From assembly GCA_902780405.1 (NCBI GenBank), contig CACZFI010000005.1:1-64000 (forward strand): 64,000 nt of DNA, written 5' to 3'. The stretch comes from an uncultured Lachnospiraceae bacterium (GTDB lineage Bacteria; Bacillota; Clostridia; Lachnospirales; Lachnospiraceae). A program made the translations under genes and the position numbers. Position 1 is the stretch's first letter; every line of letters begins with the position of its first letter. Shown piece by piece: positions 41,266 through 50,017 of the stretch. A model generated the notes under the pieces. It worked only from the letters and a program-made list of their open reading frames with translations, had not been told where the DNA came from and did no database searches.

Positions 41266-42631
41266 CATCTTCCATAGCCAGATATTGTTCTGGATGGCCT
41301 GGGTGATCATTCCCATCGTAATGGAGATCGTCCCGACTATCGGTAACTTTTTTGTGCTTTTAAAACGTCGTGTCATCGGACATAAGCGAAAGAAGCTGGT
41401 GTACTTCCCGGAGATCACCCTGATCGTTCCGGTGTACAACTCCGAGGAGACACTCTACAACTGCATCAAGTCCGTGAACGACTCTGACTACGACAGCCAT
41501 CTGATCTACATCATGCTTGTGAACAATCAGAGTACGGACGGAAGTTTCAACGAGTTTGTCCGCTGCCAGAAGGACTTTCCGAAGCTCACCATCAACTGGC
41601 TGAATTCCGAGCAGGGCAAGTCCAAGGCGCTTAATATGGCGCTGTTTAACAGCTACGGAAAATACATCATTCACATAGACAGTGACGGCGTTCTGCACCC
41701 GCAGGCTCTGACCAATATGGTTACGCAGTTTGAGCAAAACGAGGACTGCGACTGCATGACGGGAACCATTATGACGAATCCCGATATGATCGATGCGACG
41801 AAGGGATTCGGACGCAGACTCCTTCGGAAACTGGAGTTTTTCGAGTACTGTCAGGCCTTTCTTGCAGGAAGGAATTTCCAGTCCGAGTTCAATACGATCT
41901 TCACGCTTTCCGGTGCATTTTCCGCATTCAGAAAGTCAGCGATCCTAAAGACACAGCTCTACAATACGGATACGGTCTGTGAGGATACCCATGTAACCTT
42001 CCAGATCAGAGACACCCTGGGAGAGCGCGTGGAGCTCTGTGATGATGCGTACTTTTTTGTAGATCCCATCGAGGATATGAACCGCCTCTACATCCAGCGG
42101 CAGCGCTGGCAGCGCGGTGAGATCGAGGTCATGCACATGTTCATGGAAAAAAGGCTCAAGAGCCGCGGCTTCATCTCGGATGCGGTTCTCCGGCTTTTGA
42201 TGTATGACCATACATTTGCCTTCCCACGCATGATCTGGTATTTTGCGCTGATCTGTCTGGCCTTTGTCAACTATCCCATCAAGCTGATCTTAGTCTCCGT
42301 ACTGTTGATGTATCTGCTTTATGTGGTGGCGACCTTGCTGCTTTACATCAGTATCATTCTTTTCCTGTCGAAGGAGAAGCGACTGCGCAGGTACTACGCA
42401 CGGAAGTGGTATCTGATCTTCCTGCTTCCGATCTTCAACTTCCTGGTGTTCTGGTTCCGCTTTGCCGGTATCGTGAACGCGATAAAGAGCAAGCAGACGT
42501 GGCGTACAAGGAATCTGTCCGAGGAAGCGGCTGCGGCTCGCGAGGTGATCAGACAGGACTTCTCGAAGGCGGAAACAATCCTTTCCAGATGGAGAGATGA
42601 GGTAAATTCAGATGTCGAAATCAAAGAATAA
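41249..42631 (+). CDS. XrtG-associated GT2 glycosyltransferase
   Basis: 460 residues. Membrane helix at about 10-30, a cytoplasmic GT2 domain (LIVPVYNSEETLYNC at about 56-70, DSD at 144-146 as the nucleotide-sugar metal motif, and QRQRW at 283-287, the processive GT2 QxxRW), and three or more C-terminal membrane helices (about 325-430). QxxRW with flanking helices is the layout of synthases that extrude a polysaccharide. It corresponds to the exosortase G-associated GT2 clade. It overlaps xrtG by 17 nt and the next gene by 20 nt. The product may be the glycan to which the sorted protein is attached. Confidence 0.92.
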   Translation: MRAMIDIFHSQILFWMAWVIIPIVMEIVPTIGNFFVLLKRRVIGHKRKKLVYFPEITLIVPVYNSEETLYNCIKSVNDSDYDSHLIYIMLVNNQSTDGSFNEFVRCQKDFPKLTINWLNSEQGKSKALNMALFNSYGKYIIHIDSDGVLHPQALTNMVTQFEQNEDCDCMTGTIMTNPDMIDATKGFGRRLLRKLEFFEYCQAFLAGRNFQSEFNTIFTLSGAFSAFRKSAILKTQLYNTDTVCEDTHVTFQIRDTLGERVELCDDAYFFVDPIEDMNRLYIQRQRWQRGEIEVMHMFMEKRLKSRGFISDAVLRLLMYDHTFAFPRMIWYFALICLAFVNYPIKLILVSVLLMYLLYVVATLLLYISIILFLSKEKRLRRYYARKWYLIFLLPIFNFLVFWFRFAGIVNAIKSKQTWRTRNLSEEAAAAREVIRQDFSKAETILSRWRDEVNSDVEIKE

Positions 42632-43709
42632 CAACAAATCTATACGAAGGGGCATGAGCCTTACGATCACCCTTGCGGCAGTCATGCTCTTTGCGGCTGC
42701 GGCAACGATCGCGATGTATTTTATCCTGAGCGGGATCAAAGACGAATACGTTGCGGCGGGTGCGAGAGATAAGCAGGCTTACTGCGATCAGCTGGCGGAT
42801 ACGCTTGCGTATCTCGGTCTTGGCGAAAACGGAGATGTCGAGCAGGCGATGCACGACTATATCAGGGATGAGGTTCCGGCTTCGGGCGACGACTGGCCCT
42901 TCCTGTACAGCAACGCGAAGGTGATCTATGCCAAGGATGAGAATTCCACCAAGACACTGCAAAAGGACGAGACGGGCATGGAACACCTGCTTTCATCTTT
43001 AAATGCTGAGGGTGCGGTTGTATCCAGTACAAGCTTTACCGTGGACGGCAGGATGTACGTGATGGGATTTCTGACTGCGGAGGATAAGTTCTTCGATAAC
43101 GCGGGACTTAACGAGTACAGGGTGTACATCCTCGTGCTTTTCGGTGGTATCCTTCTGATCTCCGTGATGATGGTGGTGGCTACCATGGCGCGCTGGAGCA
43201 AGCGCGACAGGGATGCGCAGAATCTGGACAGAGAATTAAAAGACAGAAACGAAGTCATGGAGAAGCTGGAGCAGCGCGTGACCAACGAGGGCGCGATCGC
43301 CACAACGGATGTTGCGGACCGCCTCGAGGGCGGACGCTTCCGCCAGTACAAGTTCAAGTTCTATTTAAATGCGCGGCATGCCATCTACATCGGCGGCAGA
43401 CTCGGCGCCATCCATCCCCATACATGGGAGATTTCACTGAACGTGATCAAGAATTCCGACGACTTCATCGAGTTCCACAAGCTCGAGAAAGAGATCGAGA
43501 AGTTTATGTCAAAGTATCAGGATAAGACGTTGAATGATGTGGAACCCTTCGACGCCGTCAATCCGACACTTGAGAACTGCTGCAACTATTTCAAGAACGA
43601 GCTGAGCCGAATCCTTGCGGAGCAGGATTGGAAGCTGCTGATGATGGAAATGAGTGAGACACCCTCCAGATCTTACGTGATCAGTCTGGTGGATGAAAAG
43701 GATGCATAG
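42612..43709 (+). CDS. Membrane-anchored PTPS-like protein
   Basis: 365 residues. Transmembrane helix 1 is at about 16-40, an extracellular segment at 42-170, helix 2 at about 171-192, and a coiled linker at 200-225. A cytoplasmic PTPS-like domain follows at about 240-365: NARHAIYI (His256) and HPHTWEI (His268, His270) supply the zinc triad, and ETPSRSY ends it. As in the protein at 38925, no catalytic cysteine sits before the HxH. So this locus has both a free and a membrane-tethered PTPS-like protein, with an extracellular domain that could sense or bind the product. It overlaps the GT2 gene by 20 nt. Confidence 0.82.
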   Translation: MSKSKNNNKSIRRGMSLTITLAAVMLFAAAATIAMYFILSGIKDEYVAAGARDKQAYCDQLADTLAYLGLGENGDVEQAMHDYIRDEVPASGDDWPFLYSNAKVIYAKDENSTKTLQKDETGMEHLLSSLNAEGAVVSSTSFTVDGRMYVMGFLTAEDKFFDNAGLNEYRVYILVLFGGILLISVMMVVATMARWSKRDRDAQNLDRELKDRNEVMEKLEQRVTNEGAIATTDVADRLEGGRFRQYKFKFYLNARHAIYIGGRLGAIHPHTWEISLNVIKNSDDFIEFHKLEKEIEKFMSKYQDKTLNDVEPFDAVNPTLENCCNYFKNELSRILAEQDWKLLMMEMSETPSRSYVISLVDEKDA

Positions 43710-43710
43710 G

Positions 43711-46125
43711 ATGGAAGAAACCAAAGGGATCGTCAAGTACAGAAAGTTCATACTCGTCACACTGATCCTGCTCACTTTGGCAGCGGTGACGACTGCGGTT
43801 TTCCTTGCCTGTGGCGTGGAGCCCTCGGGTCTTGATGTCTGGGGACATGTCTACAAGTCCGATGTGATGTACCAAAGCCTGAAAAAGGGAATCCTCTATC
43901 CTCTGTATGACAGGAGATGGTACAACGGTATTCAGATCTATCGCTACTGGCCGCCGCTTACCTATTACGTGGAGGCGTTCTTTGAGTTTTTGACGGGAGG
44001 CAATGTGATCCACGCTTACGCGATCTTCGCGGGATTCGTGGTCTTCGTCGGCGGATTTCCCTTCCTGCTGTTCGGACTTTCCTTAAAGCGTGAGTGGATG
44101 GGACTGCTTGCGGCCGTCTTCTGGTTTGTGCTTCCGGACAATGTCCGTGTCTTTTTCGTCGAGGGCAATATGCCCCGTATCATGACCTCGGTTGTGATCC
44201 CCTACGTCCTGTATTTTGTATGGCGCTATGTGAGAAGAAAGGATAAGCATGCGGCAGTCGGCATCATACTGTCCATGATGATCATGACATTTATCCATCT
44301 GATGATCACGGCGATCGTCGGCATCGGTACATTTCTCTATTTGCTCTTTGACTGGTTTGAGACGAAGGAGACGAAGCGAAGCTTCAAGGCGCTTGTTGCC
44401 ATGGTGATCGGAATTTTGTGCGCGGGCATCTGGTTTGTTCCTGCGCTTTACGGCGGTATGCTTTCCATGTCGGACTCCTCGTCGGATACCCAGGAACTGC
44501 TGACCTTCCATCTGACGCAGTCCTTGAATCCGGCGAACCGGTTTTATTCCGATCGGGTGGAAATCTACTACTTTGGTATCGGGGTGCTCGCGCTGATCGT
44601 GATCGGTGCTTTGCTTACGAGAGGGCACCGCGCGGGATTTTACACCGCACTGCTGGTGCTTCTTGGCACAACACCGGCAACTGTGAGTGTGACGAAGCAC
44701 CTGCCGCTCGGCAACTTCCTGTGGATGACCAGATTTACGGCTTTTGCCTATGCATGCCTCTTGATTTCCCTGTTGGAATGGACGACGCTCAAACCGAAGT
44801 ACGGTCTGTGTTTCTACGGCATCCTTGCGATAGATTGTGCATTAAGCGTGGCTATGTTCAGCAATTACTATATCCCTGCACAGCCGGAAGCAGTGACGGA
44901 TGTGGCACTGCTTAAGGAGTACACATCTCAGAGGGCGGCGATTCTCGACCGGAGTCTGTACGGCTGTTATCCCTCCTGGGGTGTCGTGATGGGCCCCGAT
45001 GCCGTGGATTATACTTACGGATGGGCATGGCAGGGAGCGTCGACCGCGGAAAATATCATGCAGGTGAATGAATCACTGGAAAAGCATGAATATGCCTATA
45101 TGTTTGACAGATGTACGGAACTCGGTGACGATGCGGTGCTTCTTAAGCGCGACGAGGTCCCGAAGGAGTACTTTGACGAGATGATGGAAGAGGCTGAAAA
45201 GCAGGGCTTTACAGTGATGGCGGAGACGGATACCGGTATTGTATTCAAGAAAAACGCGCCGGCGCAGTTCGGTACGCTGACGGAATACAGGGGACTGGCC
45301 ATCGGATCTTATTCTCATCCCATCGCCATCAACTATCCGGAGTTCGCAGTGGGGACATCCGTGTATGTGGATGATTACACATTGGAGGAACTGACCGCCT
45401 ACCACACCGTGTTCTTAAGCGGGTTTCGCTATCATAACCGGGAGGCTGCGGAAACGCTGCTTCGACGTGCGGGTGCAGCCGGGGTTCGTGTCGTAATCGA
45501 CAGTGCAAACTTCCCCGAGGACGGACGCAAGGAACGCAGGTTCATGGGTATGCGTGCGGCCGAAATCGGATTTGAGAAACGTTTTCCCAGCCTGGTTTAC
45601 GGAGACACAGTCTGCATACCGGGAGATATTCCGGCGACGGAGAAGAAGTGGAAGACGTCATACGTGGAGGAACTCGATAACGTATACGGCTACTCCATCG
45701 TAGGCGGACGGGAGATTCCTTACTACGGAAGCAGATCGTCGGAGCCGGGAATTTACTATATCGGTTTCGGTATCCCCTACCTGGCAGAGGAGATCGATCA
45801 TGATGACCTGTGGGACATCATGGATGAGGTCTTTGATCTGCGCCACGGACAGACGCCGCTAAGACAGCTGATCCCCATCACGGTTACGTGGGACGACAAG
45901 GGCGTGACCATCGAGTCTCCGACCGACGGCGTGAATACGACGATCGCTTATCAGGACAACGGGGTTTCCGATCGGGAGGTATCCTCGTACAATCATCTAC
46001 TGGTTGTAAATGAGGGTACGACGCGGATCGATTTCGTCTATCCCCACAAGTGGGCTGCGATCATCGTATCGCTCTTCGGACTTGCCGCGGCAGTCTGGTT
46101 TTGCCTTTCAAAAGATGCTTCGTGA
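43711..46125 (+). CDS. PTPS-related multi-pass membrane protein (GT-C-like)
   Basis: 804 residues. About eleven membrane helices in the first 400 residues. Between the first two helices lies LDVWGHVYKSDVMYQSLKKG...YRYWPPLTYY, the acidic/aromatic loop typical of the PTPS-related membrane family and of GT-C glycosyltransferases. A soluble, probably extracellular domain of about 350 residues follows, and a last helix (AAIIVSLFGLAAAVWFCL) anchors the end. ATG 43711 is preferred because AAAAGG is 9 nt before it, although ATG 43693 and 43702 are in frame. Together with GT2 and XrtG it completes the locus, possibly adding sugar from a lipid carrier outside the cell. Confidence 0.85.
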   Translation: MEETKGIVKYRKFILVTLILLTLAAVTTAVFLACGVEPSGLDVWGHVYKSDVMYQSLKKGILYPLYDRRWYNGIQIYRYWPPLTYYVEAFFEFLTGGNVIHAYAIFAGFVVFVGGFPFLLFGLSLKREWMGLLAAVFWFVLPDNVRVFFVEGNMPRIMTSVVIPYVLYFVWRYVRRKDKHAAVGIILSMMIMTFIHLMITAIVGIGTFLYLLFDWFETKETKRSFKALVAMVIGILCAGIWFVPALYGGMLSMSDSSSDTQELLTFHLTQSLNPANRFYSDRVEIYYFGIGVLALIVIGALLTRGHRAGFYTALLVLLGTTPATVSVTKHLPLGNFLWMTRFTAFAYACLLISLLEWTTLKPKYGLCFYGILAIDCALSVAMFSNYYIPAQPEAVTDVALLKEYTSQRAAILDRSLYGCYPSWGVVMGPDAVDYTYGWAWQGASTAENIMQVNESLEKHEYAYMFDRCTELGDDAVLLKRDEVPKEYFDEMMEEAEKQGFTVMAETDTGIVFKKNAPAQFGTLTEYRGLAIGSYSHPIAINYPEFAVGTSVYVDDYTLEELTAYHTVFLSGFRYHNREAAETLLRRAGAAGVRVVIDSANFPEDGRKERRFMGMRAAEIGFEKRFPSLVYGDTVCIPGDIPATEKKWKTSYVEELDNVYGYSIVGGREIPYYGSRSSEPGIYYIGFGIPYLAEEIDHDDLWDIMDEVFDLRHGQTPLRQLIPITVTWDDKGVTIESPTDGVNTTIAYQDNGVSDREVSSYNHLLVVNEGTTRIDFVYPHKWAAIIVSLFGLAAAVWFCLSKDAS

Positions 46126-46133
46126 TTGTACTT

Positions 46134-46170
46134 TCGCAACTCTTATGTTATCATGAAACATAGGTTGCGA
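46134..46170. promoter_or_regulatory. Interrupted inverted repeat upstream of the alpha-xylosidase
   Basis: TCGCAAC-TCT-TATGTT (46134-46149) and AACATA-G-GTTGCGA (46157-46170) form two matching arm pairs (7 and 6 bp) around ATCATGA. A weak sigA-like pair TTGTAC (46127-46132) and TATCAT (46149-46154) overlaps it, so a repressor site on a promoter is plausible. Confidence 0.55.
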
Positions 46171-46194
46171 GACGGGGCACAATATAGAATTTTC

Positions 46195-46221
46195 CACCCC
46201 CTGATCGCGGATTAGGGGGTG
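46195..46221 (+). promoter_or_regulatory. Hairpin that buries the ribosome binding site of the alpha-xylosidase gene
   Basis: CACCCCCTGATC, loop GCG, GATTAGGGGGTG: a 12-bp stem with one G-U pair. The right arm contains the ribosome site AGGGGGTG (46214-46221), 6 nt before ATG 46228. TCTTTT follows, so the stem could also end transcription. Confidence 0.7.
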
Positions 46222-46227
46222 TCTTTT

Positions 46228-48522
46228 ATGAAATTCACAAACGGTTTTTGGCTTATGAGACAAGGCACCATGGCATTCTCACCGGTGGAGGTTCATGATC
46301 TTCGCAAGGAGGAGGATCGCGTGGTCATTACCGCACCGACAAGACATATTACGGATCGCGGAGATACTTTGGGCGGCGTGACGCTTTCTGTGGAGATTAC
46401 AGCTCCCATGGAACATATGCTTCGCGTACGCCTTGTTCATTTCAAAGGGGTCGCAGAGAAGGGGCCCTGCTTTGAACTAAACCTTGAGAATAAGGTTATG
46501 CCGGAACTTGCCGAAACGGATACGCATGTGATCGTGTCCTCCGGCAATCTGTCTATCGAGATAGACAAGCGAACCTTCGGTATGCGTTATCTCTGGGAGG
46601 GAAACTGCATCACGGAGGCTACGGGCCGTGACATTTCCTATATTAAAACGGATTTTAAGGGTCTTCCCTACGACGACGGATCGGGCAGGGATACCTATAT
46701 GCGTGTCGGCCTCGGCATCGGTGTTGGAGAGCATATCTACGGACTCGGAGAGCATTTTACGCCCTTCATCAAGAACGGACAGACGGTGGACATCTGGAAC
46801 GAGGACGGCGGTACTTCCTCAGAACAGGGTTATAAGAATATTCCCTTCTACATCTCGGATCGCGGATACGGCGTATTTGTGGACAGGACGGAGAAGGTTT
46901 CCTTTGAAGTGGGATCGGAGACGGTGACGAAGGTCAATTTCTCCGTTCCGGGAGAAAATATTTCCTACATCGTGATCGGAGGACCGACGATGAAGGATGT
47001 ATTAAGACGTTATACAGATCTCACGGGCAAGCCCGGACTTCCGGCGCCCTGGACGTTCGGACTCTGGCTTTCCACATCCTTCACCACCAATTACGATGAA
47101 GCGACGGTAAATTCTTTCGTGGACGGTATGCTTGATCGGGGAATTCCTCTGAAGGTCTTCCACTTCGACTGTTTCTGGATGAAGGAGTACGCATGGTGTA
47201 ACTTCAAGTGGGATCCCGATACATTTCCCGATCCGGCGGGAATGCTTGCGCGTCTCAAGAAAAAGGGCATCAAGATCTGCGTATGGATCAATCCCTACAT
47301 CGGACAGGCGTCCGAGCTTTTCGATGAGGGTATGGAAGGCGGTTATCTTTTGAAGCGCCCGAGCGGAGATGTATGGCAGTGGGATCTGTGGCAGCCGGGT
47401 ATGGCGATCGTGGATTTCACCAATCCCAAGGCGCGGGAGTGGTATGCTTCCAAACTCGAAGCACTTCTCGATATGGGTGTGGACTGCTTCAAGACCGACT
47501 TTGGTGAGCGTATCCCGACCAACTGTGTCTATGCGGACGGTTCCGATCCGGTGAAGATGCACAACTTCTACACTTATTTATACAACAAGACCGTATACGA
47601 GGTGCTTCTTAAGAAGCGCGGCCGCAACGAGGCGGTGCTTTTCGCGAGATCCGCAACCGCGGGCGGCCAGAAATTCCCCGTGCACTGGGGTGGTGACTGC
47701 TACTCCGACTTTGTATCCATGGAGGAAAGCCTGCGCGGCGGACTCTCCTTGTGTATGTCGGGATTTGGATTCTGGAGTCATGACATCGGCGGCTTTGAGG
47801 ATACCTCCACGGCGGATGTCTACAAGCGCTGGTGTGCGTTCGGACTTCTCTCTACGCATTCGAGACTGCACGGCTCATCATCTTACCGTGTTCCCTGGAA
47901 CTACGACGATGAGGCTGTGGATGTGGTAAGACGCTTCGCGAAGCTGAAGGCTTCCCTGATGCCGTACCTCTATCGAAATGCAGTCGTAACTTCCGAGACG
48001 GGTATTCCGATGATGCGAAGCATGGTGCTTGAATTCACCGAAGATCCGACTGCGGCATACTTAGACAGACAGTATATGCTGGGTGACAGCCTGCTTGTGG
48101 CACCCGTGCTTTCCGAAGACGGAACATGTACCTACTACCTGCCGAAGGGCAGATGGACTTCGCTCCTTACGGGAGAGGAGAAACAGGGCGGTACGTGGTA
48201 TACCGAAACATTTGATTATATGAGCCTTCCGCTTTATGTGCGTCCGGGCAGCATCATTCCCATCGGTGCCTGCGATACGGACTGCGAGTACGAATATGCG
48301 GACGGCGTAACTTATCGCGTATATCCGATGGAGGATGGCGAGACCGCTTCCTTCGAAGTACATCAGTGGGCTGAGGAGGTAACCGGTCGGATCGTCGTTA
48401 CAAGAGACGGAGATTCGTACAAGGTGGAAGTTACATCCGGCAAGCCCTGTACCGTAGAACTTGTGGGAACGGGAATTGCACCCGTTACATTTGAGGCAGG
48501 AGGCACAAAAGTCCTGTCATGA
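46228..48522 (+). CDS. GH31 family alpha-xylosidase (YicI-like)
   Basis: 764 residues, about the size of YicI. It releases alpha-linked xylose from xyloglucan-type oligosaccharides. Nucleophile Asp424 lies in CFKTDFGERIP and acid/base Asp490 in HWGGDCYSDF, both in GH31 positions, with the KTDFGE form typical of alpha-xylosidases. The N-terminal galactose-mutarotase-like domain and C-terminal beta domains are also present. No signal peptide, so it works on imported oligosaccharides. ATG 46228 is used; the GTG at 46219 lies inside the ribosome site. Translation may be controlled by the hairpin at 46195. The xylulokinase gene follows 8 nt later. Confidence 0.94.
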   Translation: MKFTNGFWLMRQGTMAFSPVEVHDLRKEEDRVVITAPTRHITDRGDTLGGVTLSVEITAPMEHMLRVRLVHFKGVAEKGPCFELNLENKVMPELAETDTHVIVSSGNLSIEIDKRTFGMRYLWEGNCITEATGRDISYIKTDFKGLPYDDGSGRDTYMRVGLGIGVGEHIYGLGEHFTPFIKNGQTVDIWNEDGGTSSEQGYKNIPFYISDRGYGVFVDRTEKVSFEVGSETVTKVNFSVPGENISYIVIGGPTMKDVLRRYTDLTGKPGLPAPWTFGLWLSTSFTTNYDEATVNSFVDGMLDRGIPLKVFHFDCFWMKEYAWCNFKWDPDTFPDPAGMLARLKKKGIKICVWINPYIGQASELFDEGMEGGYLLKRPSGDVWQWDLWQPGMAIVDFTNPKAREWYASKLEALLDMGVDCFKTDFGERIPTNCVYADGSDPVKMHNFYTYLYNKTVYEVLLKKRGRNEAVLFARSATAGGQKFPVHWGGDCYSDFVSMEESLRGGLSLCMSGFGFWSHDIGGFEDTSTADVYKRWCAFGLLSTHSRLHGSSSYRVPWNYDDEAVDVVRRFAKLKASLMPYLYRNAVVTSETGIPMMRSMVLEFTEDPTAAYLDRQYMLGDSLLVAPVLSEDGTCTYYLPKGRWTSLLTGEEKQGGTWYTETFDYMSLPLYVRPGSIIPIGACDTDCEYEYADGVTYRVYPMEDGETASFEVHQWAEEVTGRIVVTRDGDSYKVEVTSGKPCTVELVGTGIAPVTFEAGGTKVLS

Positions 48523-48530
48523 GGTGACAT

Positions 48531-49991
48531 ATGGAACAGTGTTTTATCGGCGTGGATCTCGGAACCTCGGCCGTGAAGCTTCTTTTGATGGATGCTTCGG
48601 GAGAGGTTCTTAGGACCGTTTCAAGAACATATCCGATCTCGTTTCCGAAGCCCGGATGGTCGGAACAGAATCCGGAGGACTGGTGGCGTGAGAGTCTTGC
48701 CGGACTGAAGGAACTTTCGGCGGGCTTTGAGAGCCGGATCGCCGGCATCGGCTTCGGCGGACAGATGCACGGCCTGGTTGCGCTTGACGAAAGCGATCGT
48801 GTGATCCGTCCTGCCATACTCTGGAACGACGGACGGACAGCACAGGCCTGCACATATTTAAACGAGACGGTCGGAAGAGACGTGCTCTCGGAAGAGACGG
48901 GTAATATCGCGTTTGCGGGATTTACCGCGCCGAAGCTTCTGTGGATGAAGGAGCATGAGCCGGAAAATTTCGCGAGGATTGCTAAGATCATGCTTCCGAA
49001 GGACTATCTGGCTTACCGGCTTTCGGGTACATTTGCCACGGATCCCTCGGATGCTTCCGGTATGCTGCTCTTTGATGTAAAGAACCGGACCTGGTCCGAA
49101 AAGATGTGCGGGATCTGCGATGTGAAGAAGTCGCAGCTTGCGAAGATCTATGAGAGCCATGAGGTAATAGGCACCATCCTGCCTTCCGTTGCCGGGGAAC
49201 TGTCGTTGCCGAAGGATGTGAAGATCATCATCGGCGCCGGTGACAATGCGGCAGCAGCTGTCGGTACCGGAACCGTGGCGCACGGTGACTGCAATATCTC
49301 ACTCGGTACCAGCGGTACGGTGTTTATCGCTTCCGACACCTATATGGTCGACGATGCAAATGCACTGCACTCCTTTGCGCATGCGACGGGAGCCTATCAC
49401 CTGATGGGATGCATGCTCTCCGCGGCGTCCTGCAACAAGTGGTGGATGGAAGAGATCGCAAGAGACAAGGATTTTGCCGGCGAGCAAAGCAAGATGGAGG
49501 ATCTCGGCCGGAATGATGTATACTTTTTACCTTATCTGATGGGAGAGCGTTCTCCGCACAATAACCCGGATGCAAGGGGCGTATTCTTCGGCATGCGCAT
49601 GGACACCGACAGAACGGCGATGTCACAGGCTGTCCTCGAAGGTGTGGCCTTCGGCCTTCGTGATTCACTCGAGGTCGCAAGAGCCGGTGGGATCACGGTC
49701 ACAAGAAGCAAGATCTGCGGCGGAGGTGCGGTAAGCCCTGTTTGGAGACGGATGATCGCGAATATTATGGGGCTGGTTGTGGAGATCCCGACCATCGAAG
49801 AGGGACCTTCCTACGGAGCGGCGATCCTTGCCGCCTGCGGTTGCGGTACATTTGCATCCGTGAAAGATGCGGCGTCCCGTCTTGTCACTGTGACGGAAAC
49901 CCTTGCACCCGAACCGGAACTGACCGAGCGCTATGAGGAGCGTTACCGCGCGTGGAAGAAGATTTATCCTGCTTTAAAGGATTTGTTTTAG
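48531..49991 (+). CDS. xylB: Xylulokinase
   Basis: 486 residues of the FGGY kinase family. It phosphorylates D-xylulose to xylulose 5-phosphate. N-terminal VDLGTSAVKLLLMD (phosphate 1 motif), GFGGQMHGLV (substrate pocket, about 78-87), the ATP-site SLGTSGTVF (about 256-264), and the C-terminal GGGAVSPVWRRMIANIMG (about 397-414) are all intact. GAGGTGAC is 6 nt before ATG. Coupled to the alpha-xylosidase, it completes the route from xyloside to the pentose phosphate pathway, except that xylose isomerase is not in the window. Confidence 0.95.
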   Translation: MEQCFIGVDLGTSAVKLLLMDASGEVLRTVSRTYPISFPKPGWSEQNPEDWWRESLAGLKELSAGFESRIAGIGFGGQMHGLVALDESDRVIRPAILWNDGRTAQACTYLNETVGRDVLSEETGNIAFAGFTAPKLLWMKEHEPENFARIAKIMLPKDYLAYRLSGTFATDPSDASGMLLFDVKNRTWSEKMCGICDVKKSQLAKIYESHEVIGTILPSVAGELSLPKDVKIIIGAGDNAAAAVGTGTVAHGDCNISLGTSGTVFIASDTYMVDDANALHSFAHATGAYHLMGCMLSAASCNKWWMEEIARDKDFAGEQSKMEDLGRNDVYFLPYLMGERSPHNNPDARGVFFGMRMDTDRTAMSQAVLEGVAFGLRDSLEVARAGGITVTRSKICGGGAVSPVWRRMIANIMGLVVEIPTIEEGPSYGAAILAACGCGTFASVKDAASRLVTVTETLAPEPELTERYEERYRAWKKIYPALKDLF

Positions 49992-50017
49992 TATAGTTTA
50001 TTCGAGGAGAAAGAGTT

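Noticed and set aside
43693..43710. Upstream ATG starts (43693, 43702) for the GT-C-like gene
   Set aside because: They overlap the previous gene and lack a ribosome site, whereas ATG 43711 has AAAAGG 9 nt upstream. The choice changes only six residues.
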